Shown here: positions 1 through 11,850 of the stretch, one piece after another
Numbering within the stretch: position 1 is the stretch's first letter
Layout: each line of letters begins with the position of its first letter
Assembly (NCBI GenBank): GCA_036873755.1
Contig: JAVTVY010045324.1
Location: 124,001-188,000, forward strand
Reading direction: 5' to 3'
DNA: 64,000 nucleotides
Source of the DNA: Hanleya hanleyi
Taxonomy: Eukaryota; Mollusca; Polyplacophora; Lepidopleurida; Hanleyidae
The notes under the pieces: model-generated
Databases searched by the model: none
What the model saw: the letters and a program-made list of their open reading frames with translations, nothing else
Told to the model about the DNA's origin: nothing
Translations under genes and position numbers: made by a program

Positions 1-350
1 TTTGTATATCTAAATATGGGAAAATGGTGTTGTGTTCTGGTGCATTATGACTTCGAAGATAATATGTAAACATCAAAGCGAACTCCTTTTCTTCCCTTAT
101 TATATTGGGTCCGAAAATTTCTGTCTCACTTCCAGTCTCTCCTCTGAGTCACACTGGGGTTCATCCATTAGGAAAGAGATCCGTTTTTAGAGGCACTATT
201 ACCAGGGATGATTCCCGATTGCCCATCCCCCAGGGGTATGTGCCCCACCCTCTGTCACATCCTTTCCCATGCTTGATAGAGTGTGTGCCCAAATTGGGGA
301 GATCTGAGGCCCTGTGCATACCAAATTATGATTTACACATGTATTAGAGG
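1..350. repeat. dispersed repeat, copy A
   Basis: The segment resembles two places about 45-47 kb further on. Its first 90 bases (GTTCTGGTGCATT, GATAATATGTAA) match 45600-45690, and its later part (ACTGGGGTTCATCCATTA, ACCAGGGATGATT, ACCAAATTATG) matches 47140-47290. The 80-codon frame at 105-347 lies inside the repeat and has no recognisable domain, so I do not call it a gene. Confidence 0.6.
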
Positions 351-2539
351 AAATGCTGGTTCACACGCGCTCTCGTTTAAACATCGTTTTCAGTGATTGC
401 GGATGCAGGTGAATACCGGCACAGTTTAATTGCAAACGTATAAAGTATTTGGTTACAATCTTGTTGGATCTGTATAAGATATGCAAAAAATAATGCATGC
501 AAAGTTACCGAATGATAGTCAGAATGGACATCCATATTTGAACCGTCATCTTCACAGAAATGGTTTGATTAAACTAACGCGCGAACCGGGCAATCGTATG
601 GGAGTTCAGTGATCAGACGAGGCAATATTTTAAGATAAATGTTTAGGTGCGTGTCATGGCTCAGCCAACAAAGAAATCCAGACGCCAACACGAAAAGGAC
701 ACGTGGAATAAACATTGCAACGCACACCTGACTGGTCTGCGTCCTAGGTGGAGCTGGTCATTGTCAGCAAACATCTGGTGACTCGCGCAATACGTGCAGC
801 TTAATTCCAGCCGATATAACTTGTTTAAGTTTAGGACATCCTGAAAAGGAGAGATTTACCATCTGACACTCTTGTACACTGGCATGCGTCGATAGCACGA
901 CCAAATACATGATTACAATAGGGACATTCCTAACCATTACTAGTGCAAATCTTCAATAGCAATATAATTTTAAAAAGTCTTCAATAGCAAGATAATTTAG
1001 CAAGTTAAGTACATTCGCACACGTGGATATAGCCCGGTAAAATACATATTTACAAGTTTGGCATTTTGAGCTACCGCGTGTTAAACAGTGCCTTTTCAGA
1101 AGCACAGACTCTGGTAACATATATATTTTTAACTAGAACCCAACGATGTGGAAAAACGTGTCTGGATGCAGTCACTGTCACTGCAGTCATGCCATCGAAT
1201 GACGATTACTGTTGAACAATACTGGCGAATCGCGGTCAGACATTGGTAAATTTGTCGCCATGTTCTTGACTATATAAGACGCTCACTACATCTTTATAAG
1301 CCATAAAGCAAAATTATATGCATGTGTTAATTCTACAAGTTGGTGGGAACCTAGTAATATGATATCTAACGCCTGTGTGTTGGATAAATGGCCGTAAACA
1401 ATACGTATCTTGAAGTTGCTGTCTGGCGGGTTACACAATACAATACAGTAACCGGAAGATTTTCTGGGAAATTTTATTTTCATTTATTAAACATGTTGGG
1501 TGAATAACAATCTCAGATTTCATCTTTATTTGCCCGTGATCAATTATAAATTGCTGCGAATCGTATGTATGCTATCTATCGTTTTAAGCAGGTAAACCTA
1601 GTTAAGGTTTACCCGCCTTGGTTAAATAAATGCTTGTACTTGTATATTCCAATGATGGCAGTTCACGCTTTAGGGACATGAACAAAATAAACATATATAC
1701 ATCAATTATGACATCACATAGTGCTTACAACAAGTTACAAGACCTGCCTTTGACAAAGCTGATTTATCACAAAGATGATACGGCGAACAATAAGTATAAA
1801 TCTGGACTTGCGAAATGAACCTGCTGAAATGAACCGGGGCCTATTAGAAGTATGCGCTTTGAAATTAAGTTATTGCAATCGACAGTTTTGTAATAGAGGC
1901 ATGCGTATTAAACTAGTGTCCATATAATCAACAGCGATCCATTAACGGGCCCATTAGCAATATGGATTGCGGAATAAATCTACTGTAATTAACAAAGCTA
2001 TATCAGTACCGCGGACTGCGAATACGCAGACACTGCAGATCCAAAGGATAAGTGAGTTTCAAAAGAATATCAACTGAACGTGCAGACGCGATTGGTACCC
2101 GATCGGAGAGCTCTCGCAAATGGGCGTATGATAAAATGTATGTAGGTGTTGGGAAAAGGCATTGTACGCCATTTGTGAGCTGCGAAAGGCTTCTGGCAAA
2201 TACATTATGTTCATGAACATGTGTCAGCTCATGTGTCAGGTTCATTTATTCGATGAATAAAATAAACACTTATGTCAAACATTAAATATATCATGGGAGA
2301 TTTTGAAATCTGGATGATTCTGAATTGGAATTTTTCCCTCTGCCAGATTAGAATTATGAAATATGTTCATTTTATCTTGAAACTCGCCATTTACTATGCA
2401 ACGTCTGGGTGAGAGCCGTGACCGCTTCTGCATCTTGGGTGAGTATAGCTTGTATTAACGAGTATTTCTCGCTGTCGACAAATTTGCTTGGAAAGGCTTT
2501 TTCCACCAAAGAATCAGAAACGATGTATAATGGACTACC
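351..2539. other. AT-rich stretch, nothing recognised
   Basis: I see no exon, RNA gene or bounded repeat here. Short frames exist on both strands but none shows a domain or a splice-bounded exon. Confidence 0.5.
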
Positions 2540-2895
2540 TCGATCTGCTTAACCCGATCTGGCCTGGACCCCTTTGACGATTTTTCTGTCAGATTTTTCG
2601 AGTTTTTTATGCAATTTCTTTGCAAAAAAAACGGCATGATATATATTAATGTGATGTGAAATAAAATATTCTTTTCATCGCGGAAAATGACGAAAACATC
2701 ACTTTTCTGGTACCCCACGTGACCGCCATCTTAAATTTACTCACGATCCTCTGCTCGGTGGGTTATGCAAATGGGCTCAAAATGACCCAAGTGATAATAA
2801 AGTCAGGGGGTGTCAGCTCTCAATTTTTTGTCGTTCCGGAGGTAGCGCAGAAAGTTTGATAGGGGGGCCATTTTGGTAGGGTTAACAGATGACGC
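2540..2895 (+). repeat. dispersed repeat family R2, copy 1
   Basis: The stretch contains the series ATCTGGCCTGGACC, GCAATTTCTTTGCAAAAA, CATCACTTTTCTGGTACCCC, CTCAAAATGACCC and GTCGTTCCGGAGGTAGCGCAG. The same series recurs in the same order at 49755-50310 and 50825-51190, and partly in inverted orientation at 47425-47535. It is non-coding, of unknown class, with no clear terminal repeats. Confidence 0.7.
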
Positions 2896-3479
2896 TTTCA
2901 TTCGATAGACCCAAGATATTCTCTGGAAACCACCTCACCACCACTCAAATTTAAACATATTAAATGCACCTGTAAACAGATGGCACGACTTCCTTGTATA
3001 GATCCTTGCTTCCTCATGTGGGGTGACTTCGAATATAGCTACAGATTAATGCGGAAATAAATATTTTGGATTGCGTTCTGCCTGTATTTTTATTATTTCT
3101 TCAACTCCAGAGCTTCTAATTATCGAGTCCTTTGTTATACAGGAGTCTTTCAGTTTCATTCTACTTAACCAGTGGAGTAAACATGGTTTTACTCTTAATC
3201 GATTCGGTTATCTATGTTTGATTGTACCTTAATTAGCAGGAGTAAGGGTTATTTTTCCTTAAAAACTGTTGTTCTGAACTTTCTTTCTCGGGTATTTCCC
3301 ATTCTTCGTCATCTAAGGCTCCATAAGACAGGAGACGCGGTTATGGATATTATTTATAACAATATCATCATGTGAGAGTAATCTGACTTCTTGTCAGGTC
3401 ACTGCATTCTCACTATCATTGCATTTACTGGTTCTCATTACATGGAGATAACTGTTTCAGAGTGCGAGGAAGACCAGAA

Positions 3480-4047
3480 CTAGAACAGAGTCTAGAACAT
3501 GGCATCAAGCTCAGATTTTGTGTCGTTGTTAATGGATATGAGATAGAAAGAATACTGGTGATATATTAGTACTTTTGGATAAGTTCTATAATTCATCCGT
3601 CTCAACAACAGATTGATGTTCTGTTTTGTTGATTGCCTAGCCACGTTGGCATCAAAGGAAATATTGAACCTGATGAAATGGCTAAGGCAGCCCTAGATAA
3701 TGAGGTTGATCCGCACTTGTTAATGAGGTTGATCCGTACTTAACAAGGAACCTGCCCCAAGGTGTATTCCATGCAATGAAACATATTCTGATCGACTGTA
3801 TATATTTTAAGATTATAAGAGATTCTTTTTATCAAGCAACTACTTAGAAGATCTTTTTAGTCGGATAAAAGAATACTGAATTTTAGGTTATTTGAGAGAA
3901 ATCTGTTTGTTGTATAAGTTTTAATGTATTTACATTTTTTTTGTGTGTTATGTTGATTACTTCTGGATTGCTGGGTTGTTAAATTGTTCTTGTTGGAATA
4001 CTTAGAATTTTGTTTGATCGTCGTGGCTGAACACGAAGTTAAACCTT

Positions 4048-4081
<34 letters not shown>
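3480..4081 (+). mobile_element. non-LTR retrotransposon 3' fragment (RNase H tail)
   Basis: Around 3630-3710 one frame reads PSHVGIKGNIEPDEMAKAAL, the C-terminal signature of the RNase H domain found in I/Nimb-type non-LTR retrotransposons. About 330 bp of 3' UTR follows, ending in GATCGTCGTGGCTGAACACG, then AAGTTAAACCTTAATT and a (CT)n run. The same RNase H region and 3' end occur on the minus strand at 20730-21720. The coding part is broken by stops and truncated at its 5' end. The clade assignment is inferred from the RNase H domain. Confidence 0.7.
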
Positions 4082-4087
<6 letters not shown>

Positions 4088-5540
4088 GGACGATAGTACT
4101 ATACTGTGTTACCCTACTCGCAATACGGTTCCTGATCGTTCGAATTTCAATTACGATTTATTTTCCAGCTTTAGTGCTGTATTTCGAAGGTGTGACGGAC
4201 TGTTTTATTCGTGAACATTTAGCGACTGAATCATCACTGTTCGTTGCGAATGTTGGGAAACATTTTGCAATTGGTAGATTACTCATGATTGGAACACGAT
4301 ATCACAATTTAACTGTGTTCATCCAGAAAAATAAACTATTGCGCTAGAGCTAGGACCTCGCTTCTACAAAGGACTCTACGATGTGTAGGTAACCTGTATT
4401 GTTCGCTGCCAGATTCACCACTATAGTGTTGACCACTTCAACTGTGTTTCCAGTTTGTGTAAATCTATGGTGTAGCGAGTACACAAGCAAACACTTTCGA
4501 TTCCTTGATGTGTTGGAAATAACTTTTACTTCGCGAATGGCGACACGAAGCAGACGAATCGTGTACAGACGAATTTGGTGATAACATTGTTTTCCTATTT
4601 GACAACATCGCTTTATTTTTCATCTCCTCTCCGTGATCAGTTTACGAGAAAATACGTTTGCCGATCAAAACATGAAAGCAAAATTACGATTGAATAACAA
4701 AAGACATCCGTTATGGTCTTACCCGGCATTCGTCCATAGTTTATCTGGGTTTGTCTGGGTAGAGAGAGAGAGGGGGGGGGGGAGGTGTGTAAAGTGCCCG
4801 CAAATCTGTCCGGGATTTCCCTTTATTTTCCATTTACAGCTCACTAGTCACATGGCCTTAGACCCACGCTTGACACTTGAAATCGCCCCTTTACATTGTA
4901 CATACAAGGTTAATAGTATTCCGTGTTATACTCGCCAATTTTGTCAAGCTGACAATGTTTTCAGAAAGATTCAGTCAGCGAAACCGAAAAGATCAAAGTT
5001 GATGAACAGAGCTCATTGCTAATTAAAACACTACTATACTAAATGTTACATGTATGATTATAGAGATTTTTATTTATTCATTCAAACATCAAGGGGAAAT
5101 TTTTATTTATTTATTAATATGAGAGTCAGAATATTGGCATGTGGGGATCTTTTTGTCAATACGACGTTATTTTTTCCACCACCCTAATATATTGCGTTTA
5201 ACTCGCTATGTGTTGCCCTTTGCGAATGCAAAGATCAACCTTAATACAGATAAAATGTGTGGATATGAGTAGATAACATTGCTAGTCTAGTCAATGTACA
5301 AGAAACAAATCAGTAGACAATACATTCAAGGATTAGTTAGACATTTATATCAGCTTTACTGTTAAATAAAATATACAAAATTTTGCCACCAAATCCGACA
5401 TTTAGTAGCCAGTCGTGATCCATGAACAAAATTTCTTCCCCACTGTATCTACGCTTGTCGTATATTGTCTCTCTTTCCATGTACAAAACCATATAGGTAC
5501 TTGGCTGAATAAGCCAGATGAGTGGCGGATACATTAAAGT
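4082..5540. other. AT-rich stretch, nothing recognised
   Basis: Contains a GA/G run near 4762-4783 and otherwise no recognised exon or element. A 129-codon frame at 4633-5022 has a non-ATG start and no domain. Confidence 0.45.
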
Positions 5541-7365
5541 CATTTTTAGCTCATCTGGGCCGAAGGCCCGATGGGCTTATGTCATGGCCTGACTGTCCGT
5601 CGTCCGTCGTCCATCGTGCGTCGTCCGTCGTGCGTCGTGCGTCGTCCGTTGTGCGTAAACATCTTCTTCTCTGAAACCGCTTGGCCGATTAAGCTGAAAC
5701 TTGGCATGCATGTTCCCCCCAATGAGTACACCAGAATTTGTTCATGCCGTGTCGATACGATTTTAAATATGGCCGCCATGGCGGCCATCTTGAATTTGCC
5801 ATTGAAACATTGTTATCGCGATTTCTCAGGAACTGCTGCATAGATCTTTCTCAAATGTGGTACACAGGTTCCCCTTGGGGTCTAGTTGTGCAAGATACCT
5901 GTTGTGGTCTGATTCACAAATCCAATATGGCCACCAGGCGGCCATCTTGGATTTCCCCATGAAACATTGTTATTGCAATTTCTCAGGAACTACTTTGTGG
6001 ATCTTCCTCAAATTTGGTACACAGGTTCCCCTTGGGGTCTAGTTGTGCAAGATACCTTTTCTGCTCTGATTCGAACATCCAATATGGCCACCAGGCGGCC
6101 ATCTTGGATTTCCATATGAAACTTCGTTATCGTGATTTATGAGGAAGTACTACATGGATCTTTCTCAAATTTGATACACAGGTTCCCCTTAGTGTCTAGT
6201 TGTGCAAGATACTTTTGTGGTCTGATTCAGAAATCCAATATGGCCACCAGGCGGCCATCTTGGATTTCGAGATGAAACATTGTTATCTCGATTTCTCAGG
6301 AAGTACTGCATGGATCTTTCTCAAATTTGGTACAGAGGTTCCCCTTGGGGTCTAGTTGTGCAAGATACAATTTGTGGTCTAATTGAAAAATCCAATATGG
6401 CCACAAGGCGGCCATCTTGAATTTGACAGTGAAATCTTGTCATCATTATTTTTCGTTAACTACTGCATGGATCTTTCTCAAATTTGGTACACAGGTTCCT
6501 CCTGGGGGTCTAGTTGTGCAAGATACCTTTTCTGCTCTGATTCGAACATCCAATATGGCCACCAGGCGGCCATCTTGGATTTCCCTATGAAACTTCGGTA
6601 TCGTGATTTATCAGGAAGAACCGCATGGATCTTTCTCAAATTTGATACACCGGTTCCCCTTGGGGTCTAGTTGCGCAAGATACAATTTGCGGTCTGATTG
6701 AAAAATCCAATATGATCACCAGGCGGCCATCTTGGATTTCCAGATGAAACATTATCGCGATTTCTCAGGAACTACTGCATGGATCGTTCTCAAATTTGGT
6801 ACAGAGGTTCCCCTTGGGGTCTAGTTGCGCAAGATACAATTTGTAGTCTGATTGAAAAATCCAATATGGCCACCAGGCGGCCATCTTGGATTTCCAGATG
6901 AAACATTGTTATCGTGATTTCTCAGGAACTACTGCATGGATCTTTCTCAATTTTGGTACAGAGGTTGCCCTTGGGGTCTAGATGTGCAGGATACCATATA
7001 TGGTCTGATTGAAAAATCCAATATGGCCACCAGGTGGCCATCTTGGATTTCCCCATGAAATTTTGCTATCGTGAATTCTTAGGATATTACTGCATGGATG
7101 TTGATACACAGATTCCCCTTGTGGTCCAGTTGTGCAAGATACCTTTTTTTGGTTCATTTCGAAAATCCAATATTGCCGCATCTTGAATTTCCCATGAAAC
7201 TTTATCATAAAATCTCAGGAAATAACTGCATGGATCATGGATTGTTCAGGGGGACAACACAAGTTAGAAACTCATCTATTGCAGTTCTTTAGTAAAAATT
7301 TCTCACAGCTACTTTCTCCAGTTACAGACAGATGACCTACAGTGCCGTGGCACTATCTTTTACAT
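5541..7365. repeat. mollusc-type tandem element, ~157-bp units
   Basis: The element opens with TTTTTAGCTCATCTGGGCCG and a short CCGTCGTCCGTCG run. About ten degenerate units follow. The anchor AATATGGCC (or a variant) recurs near 5766, 5924, 6081, 6237, 6394, 6552, 6709, 6863, 7020 and 7169, a spacing of roughly 149-158 bp. Each unit carries GGCGGCCATCTTGG, TCTCAGGAACTACTGCATGG and GGTTCCCCTTGGGGTCTAG. It closes with GACAACACAAGTTAGAAACT and CAGTGCCGTGGCACTATC. A Rep/helicase or transposase is not visible. I know the opening motif as common in mollusc genomes, from memory only. Confidence 0.8.
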
Positions 7366-7741
7366 CTTCGCAGACAGATGGGGGTATGTCTTGGTTAGGC
7401 CATACCTCACCAGAAATGTCCTGTTACATCTCATTGCCATCGTAACAACCCAGTCGCACATATTTCGTACTCGACATGTCTCCCCCCTGGTGCATATACC
7501 CACAAAATATTGGAATCGTAGCTAAGGTTAAAAACTGTCCAATGTACTGTCCGGACACGAAGTGGACAGATGGACGAACGACTGCAATCACATAATAAAA
7601 ATTGGTTCTGGTTATTGCTTATACAGCTTACTGACAATCACACATTATATTTTGGTATAATTGCCTTTATTCCGTAACCTTCAATTACAATCATGAATTT
7701 GCAGCTTGACCTCCTGTGAAATCGACTATGTTGCCATTTTG

Positions 7742-7862
7742 TTCAGGGGAGACAACGCAGGTTAGAAACTCATCTATTGCAGTTCTTCAGTAAAAATTTT
7801 TTGCAGCCACTTTCTCCAGTTATAGCCAGATGAGCGCTACAGTGCCGTGGCACTATCTTTTA
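7742..7862. repeat. second copy of the 157-bp element's terminus
   Basis: The stretch repeats the closing part of the preceding element (GACAACGCAGGTTAGAAACT to CAGTGCCGTGGCACTATC), about 496 bp downstream of the first copy at 7247-7365. This suggests a partial duplication or a second, internally deleted element. Confidence 0.75.
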
Positions 7863-8170
7863 TTCCTTCTATTTTTTGGTCCTGCATAGGAATTGAAAAA
7901 CTGCAACATCACGCTGTTTTCCATCGCTGGAATCTGCTGACCGCTTATACACTACATGAATGTCGCAATAGTATTCACAAAATATAAACGCTACAGAATG
8001 TTACCTATTCTCAGAAATTAGTCAAAATGAATATTCATCAACGTTTAAGCTGAAACACCATGGTATTTTTTCTTTTTGAATTATTGTGACGTTTCGCGGA
8101 GTTTTCAAGCAATAGACCACAATAACTAAATATAGTTGAATCTATGTGTACAGCATGTTCAGGAGGGTAG

Positions 8171-8866
8171 CAACTGTGACTAATGGCGACAAAGATATGC
8201 GAGTTCTACATTCTTATGGCTTAATTATCTAGTTAAATAGAAACTATGACTAATGGCGATAAAGATATGCGAGTTCTAAATTCTTATGGCTTAATTATCT
8301 AGTTAAATAGAAACTATGACTAATGGTGACAAAGATATGCGAGTTCTACATTCTTATGGCTTAATTATCTAGTTAAATAGAAACTATGACTAATGGCGAT
8401 AAAGATATGCGAGTTCTACATTCTTATGGCTTAATTATCTAGTTAAATAGAAACTATGACTAATGGCGACAAAGATATGCGAATTCTACATTCTTATGGC
8501 TTAATTATCTAGTTAAATAGAAACTATGACTAATGGCGATAAAGATATGCGAGTTCTAAATTCTTATGGCTTAATTATCTAGTTAAATAGAAACTATGAC
8601 TAATGGCGACAAAGATATGCGAGTTCTACATTCTTATGGCTTAATTATCTAGTTAAATAGAAACTATGACTAATGGCGATAAAGATATGCGAGTTCTACA
8701 TTCTTATGGCTTAATTATCTAGTTAAATAGAAACTATGACTAATGGCGACAAAGATATGCGAGTTCTACATTCTTATGGCTTAATTATTTAGTTAAATAG
8801 AAACTGTGACTAATGGCGATAAGGATATGCGAGTTCTAAATTCTTATGGCTTAATTATCTAGTTAA
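8171..8866. repeat. 70-bp tandem array with higher-order structure
   Basis: Ten head-to-tail units of exactly 70 bp, each running from AAACTATGACTAATGG to TTAATTATCTAGTTAAATAG. The units differ at few sites. The base after GGCGA or GGTGA alternates C/T from unit to unit. Units 2, 6 and 10 carry TCTAAATTC where units 4 and 8 carry TCTACATTC. The array therefore looks amplified as a 280-bp tetramer. It is non-coding. Confidence 0.95.
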
Positions 8867-8919
8867 GAGGTGAGAAAAATTGACGACGTCTGGCGACTAA
8901 AAAGCAACCATATGACAGA

Positions 8920-9060
8920 CACCCAACATTCAGACCTGAGAATACGGAGGAATCTCAGGCGTAGCCCTTGTATCAAAGCCGCGCTTTTATTGCAGCTGTT
9001 TATGTGGAGACTATGAAGTATCCACACGGCCCCTAGCACCGGCGAATATTCCTTAGTAGT
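8920..9060 (-). repeat. intron repeat family R5, inverted copy
   Basis: Read on the minus strand the segment gives CCGGTGCTAGGGGCCGTGTG followed by CTCCACATAAACAGCTGCAA. It matches plus-strand copies near 9690, 17490, 24155 and 46120. Confidence 0.6.
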
Positions 9061-9369
9061 CTTTCTTGTGTGGTCCATGTCTGTACCGTACACCTGAGGT
9101 GATTTCCGATATGCCATGGGGAGCTTCGTATAATTTAAAGGCACAATATATTTGATACATGCCTCTGTCTGTCGCTTTGTCGTGGACCTGTGCTAAAGGA
9201 TCTGCACATTAATCCACGGACATTGTCTGAACTTTTGAAAGCAATCATGCATATGTCGAATCAGTTTCTAAACGTCTACATGAACTATTCGATCGATATA
9301 GTAGTAAAGAAGTCGTCACTTAAACCAATACTTCACTATCAAAACATACAAAATGAAAACTTCTCTGAT

Positions 9370-9815
9370 GTTTTTACCTGACGAATCTGTCTTCCAGACT
9401 TCCCCATTTGACATGGATTTACAGATTGTTTGTTGCATTTAATTCTCATCTGCATATATAGCGAGATTCTGTTGGGAGACTTTAAATCATTGTGATTGTA
9501 GTTATTTGTGATTGTAGTTACAAAGTTGAGACTGAAGCGCTCGATCGTGTCGGACCTCAAAGAACGAGAACTTGCATTTTTCTAATATACAGTAGTCATA
9601 TATCTTCACTAGTTTCTATCAGATGATTTGACAGCGCTGGTACTGCATCATTGCTCTTGAATATGTATATCCAAAATCGCTGAAGCCGGTGCTAGGGGCC
9701 GTGTGCATGGTCATGTCTGGTGTTCACATGAACATCTACAACAAATGCCTGTCTCAGAGTCAAATCATCACATGAACCGTTTTTGGTTCTTGGAATGCGT
9801 ATATATATGATGCAC
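9370..9815 (+). repeat. intron block duplicated upstream of EGF exon 1
   Basis: This ~450-bp block matches 17120-17620 nearly throughout (GTGATTGTAGTTATTTGTGAT, TCTTGAATATGTATA, TCACATGAACATCTACAA and flanking words, with substitutions). The 17-kb copy lies just 5' of EGF exon 1. Here a TGGTGTT element follows, and I find no exon beside it. The duplication may have once included an EGF exon. Confidence 0.6.
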
Positions 9816-9946
9816 AGTCAGAAAAATGGTGTTAATTAACACTAAAAATTGGTGTTGACTTCAACACCAAAAAACAGTGTTGAGTTAGAGCCTACACCAT
9901 ATTGCCCCAACACCATTTATTGGTGTTAGTTATATATGTTATTAAT

Positions 9947-10073
9947 CGATTGTTTTCGTATTGCCTTCGTATTGACCTGAGGGTCGACGTATTGGCCCGA
10001 GGCCGCAGGCCGAGGGCCAATACGGCGACCCGAAGGTCAATACTAAGGCTATACGAAAACAATCGATTCATAA
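9947..10073. repeat. foldback hairpin, ~127 bp
   Basis: AATCGATTGTTTTCGTATTG at the left pairs with ATACGAAAACAATCGATT at the right. The core is GGCCCGAGGCCGCAGGCCGA with its complement. It sits between two TGGTGTT blocks and immediately 3' of a small minus-strand frame. Confidence 0.8.
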
Positions 10074-10247
10074 TATTTTTATTAATTGACATTTACTGGC
10101 CGTGTTCTTGTTTTTCTGAGCTTGAGTGGCAGCATCCGTTTCTTGATCTGTAACAGGTTTAAATCGTTTTAAATCGTCTCCACATATCTCCTCAAGCTCC
10201 AGAATTCTGCCCACGAACCCTTGAATAACACGCTCTGCGCTCGCCAT
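10068..10247 (-). CDS. small hypothetical ORF, 59 aa
   Basis: The first ATG of the frame is at 10247 and the protein opens MASAERVIQGFVGRILELEE. It looks like a helical N-terminus with a charged, Gln/Lys-rich tail. On the same strand, four TGTATTGGCC boxes (inverted CCAAT) lie at about 10320-10400, some 80-150 bp upstream, which would suit a promoter. The frame ends in the adjacent foldback. No family is recognised. It could be a chance frame or the first exon of a captured gene fragment. Confidence 0.25.
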   Translation of the reverse strand: MASAERVIQGFVGRILELEEICGDDLKRFKPVTDQETDAATQAQKNKNTASKCQLIKIL

Positions 10248-11259
10248 CGCGCTGACCAAACTACACTACTGTCGTCTGTTTCTCCAGTCGTCGGTCCTTA
10301 CTGCTAGTTACGGCTGCACTCGTTGACCTCGGCCAATACAACATTCAACCCGGCCAATACAGCTTTCAACTCGGCCAATACAACTCGGCCAATACAAGTC
10401 GGGTTCGACATGACGTATGGACAGGCCGTTTTACACTGTATTCGGGTAATAACATACACAGTCAATTAATAAACACCGTTATTTGGTGTTAGTTAACACC
10501 GTTATTCGGTGTTGAGTCAGTATCTGCACTCGTCGGTCAACACTAAAAAATGGTGTTGAGCCGGTTTCAACACCATTTATTGGTGTTAGTTAACACCGTT
10601 AATTGGTGTTGAACCAGCATCAGCACTTGTCAGTCAACACTGAAAAATGGTGTTGAGCCAGCTTCAACACCATTTATTGGTGTTAGATAACACTGTTAAT
10701 TGGTGTTGAGCCAGCATCAGCACTTGTCAGTCAACAATGAAAAAGGGTGTTGAGCCAGCTTCAACACCATTTATTGGTGTTATGTAACACTGTTAATTGG
10801 TGTTGAACCAGCATCTGCACTTGTCAATCAACACTGCAGAACGGTGTTGAGCCCGCCTCAACACCATTTATCGGTGTTAGTTAACGCTGTTATTTGGTGT
10901 TGTCCGCATCAAAACTGATCGATCAGCAAATGGAAAGGGTGTATCATTTGAGGTGAATGAAAAACCAAAACAAGATTGATAGACAAAGAACATATATTAT
11001 AAAACGCAATCTGTAATATTTCATTGTATGACATTATGACACTCATGTATAACTAGAGGCCACGGCCACACTTGATCCCATCGGCCTAGTGTGAACTTGC
11101 CGTCCCTTTCACATGACCAATATAAATCTCCAGTATGGACAGATAAAGGGCATTCAATGCAGTGTGAAAGGTTAAGCTACTGTGCAAAGTTTCACTGTTG
11201 AGCAAGCTTACTTTCCCTTGTACAGAAAAGAACAAACCGAACACTAGTACCATAGTTTT

Positions 11260-11460
11260 TCCATAGAACCATGGTTTTACCATGCTACATGTAGTATGGC
11301 TCTACCATGGTACCGTGCTATGACCACAGTACATGTACCATGGCTTTACAGATTCAATGGCTTTACATGGTACATGTACTGTGACAAACTGCATACACCA
11401 TGGTAAAACGATGATAAAATTGACCAAAAACATAGTGGTTCGTACCATGGTATTAAGTCT
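11260..11460. repeat. ACCATGGT-rich low-complexity block
   Basis: Repeated palindromic words (CCATGGTTTTACCATG, TACCATGGTACCGTG) give self-complementary DNA. It is similar to 16345-16575. No coding role is seen. Confidence 0.7.
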
Positions 11461-11635
11461 GGCTGGAATAAATCCGCATTCACATCAGATGAATTGAAGA
11501 GACTGAATGCTCAAGAAACTAAAGCAGTTGAAGTGATTAATAAAGGTTTAATAAGACCTCATGCAAACATAGCATATAGCTGTCAATTTGGTTCCGTATA
11601 CTAGTATGTTAACTAGGTGTAGATAGAGAAAGAAG

Positions 11636-11850
11636 TAGGGTTTAACGTCGTTTTCAACCTTGTTTCAGTCATATCATGACGGTGCCTACATCTGCCAGAA
11701 CGCGAGTGCTCACAGTTCTCATTACCCTGGACATTAATCAGTCCAGCCTGTATAGCGCCCGGTCACCCATCCAAGTATTGACCGAGCTTAACGTTGCTTA
11801 ACTTTGGTGATCTGACGAGAACCGGTGTGTCCAATGCTATAAGCCGTATC
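11636..11850 (-). mobile_element. 5S rRNA-derived SINE
   Basis: On the minus strand, bases 11850 to about 11752 read like a diverged 5S rRNA: ACACCGGTTCTCGTCAGATC, AGTTAAGCAACGTTAAGCTC and TACTTGGATGGGTGACC. These cover the 5S internal promoter (A box, intermediate element, C box). The 3' part (11751-11636) ends GGTTGAAAACGACGTTAAAC, then a pyrimidine-rich run. That tail resembles the 3' ends of the LINE fragments at 3480-4081 and 20730-21720, as expected if the LINE mobilises the SINE. It is a SINE, not a functional 5S gene, because the 5S head is joined to a LINE-like tail. Confidence 0.8.

Larger units (their letters stand above)
9825..10910. repeat. TGGTGTT satellite element with internal foldback
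   Basis: Both sides consist of (A)TGGTGTT/AACACCA words in inverted pairs. From about 10475 to 10905 they form 4-5 tandem units of 97 bp (TCAACACCATTTATTGGTGT at about 10566, 10663, 10760 and 10857). The centre at 9947-10073 is a separate foldback. A related array lies at 16745-17100. The class is unknown; a satellite spread by a non-autonomous element is likely. Confidence 0.75.

Noticed and set aside
4633..5022. 129-codon frame as a gene
   Set aside because: Non-ATG start, a G-run inside and no domain.
8171..8866. CRISPR array
   Set aside because: The units are full tandem repeats with no unique spacers, in a eukaryotic context.
11752..11850. 5S rRNA gene
   Set aside because: The 5S-like part is diverged and fused to a LINE-like tail, so it is a SINE head.
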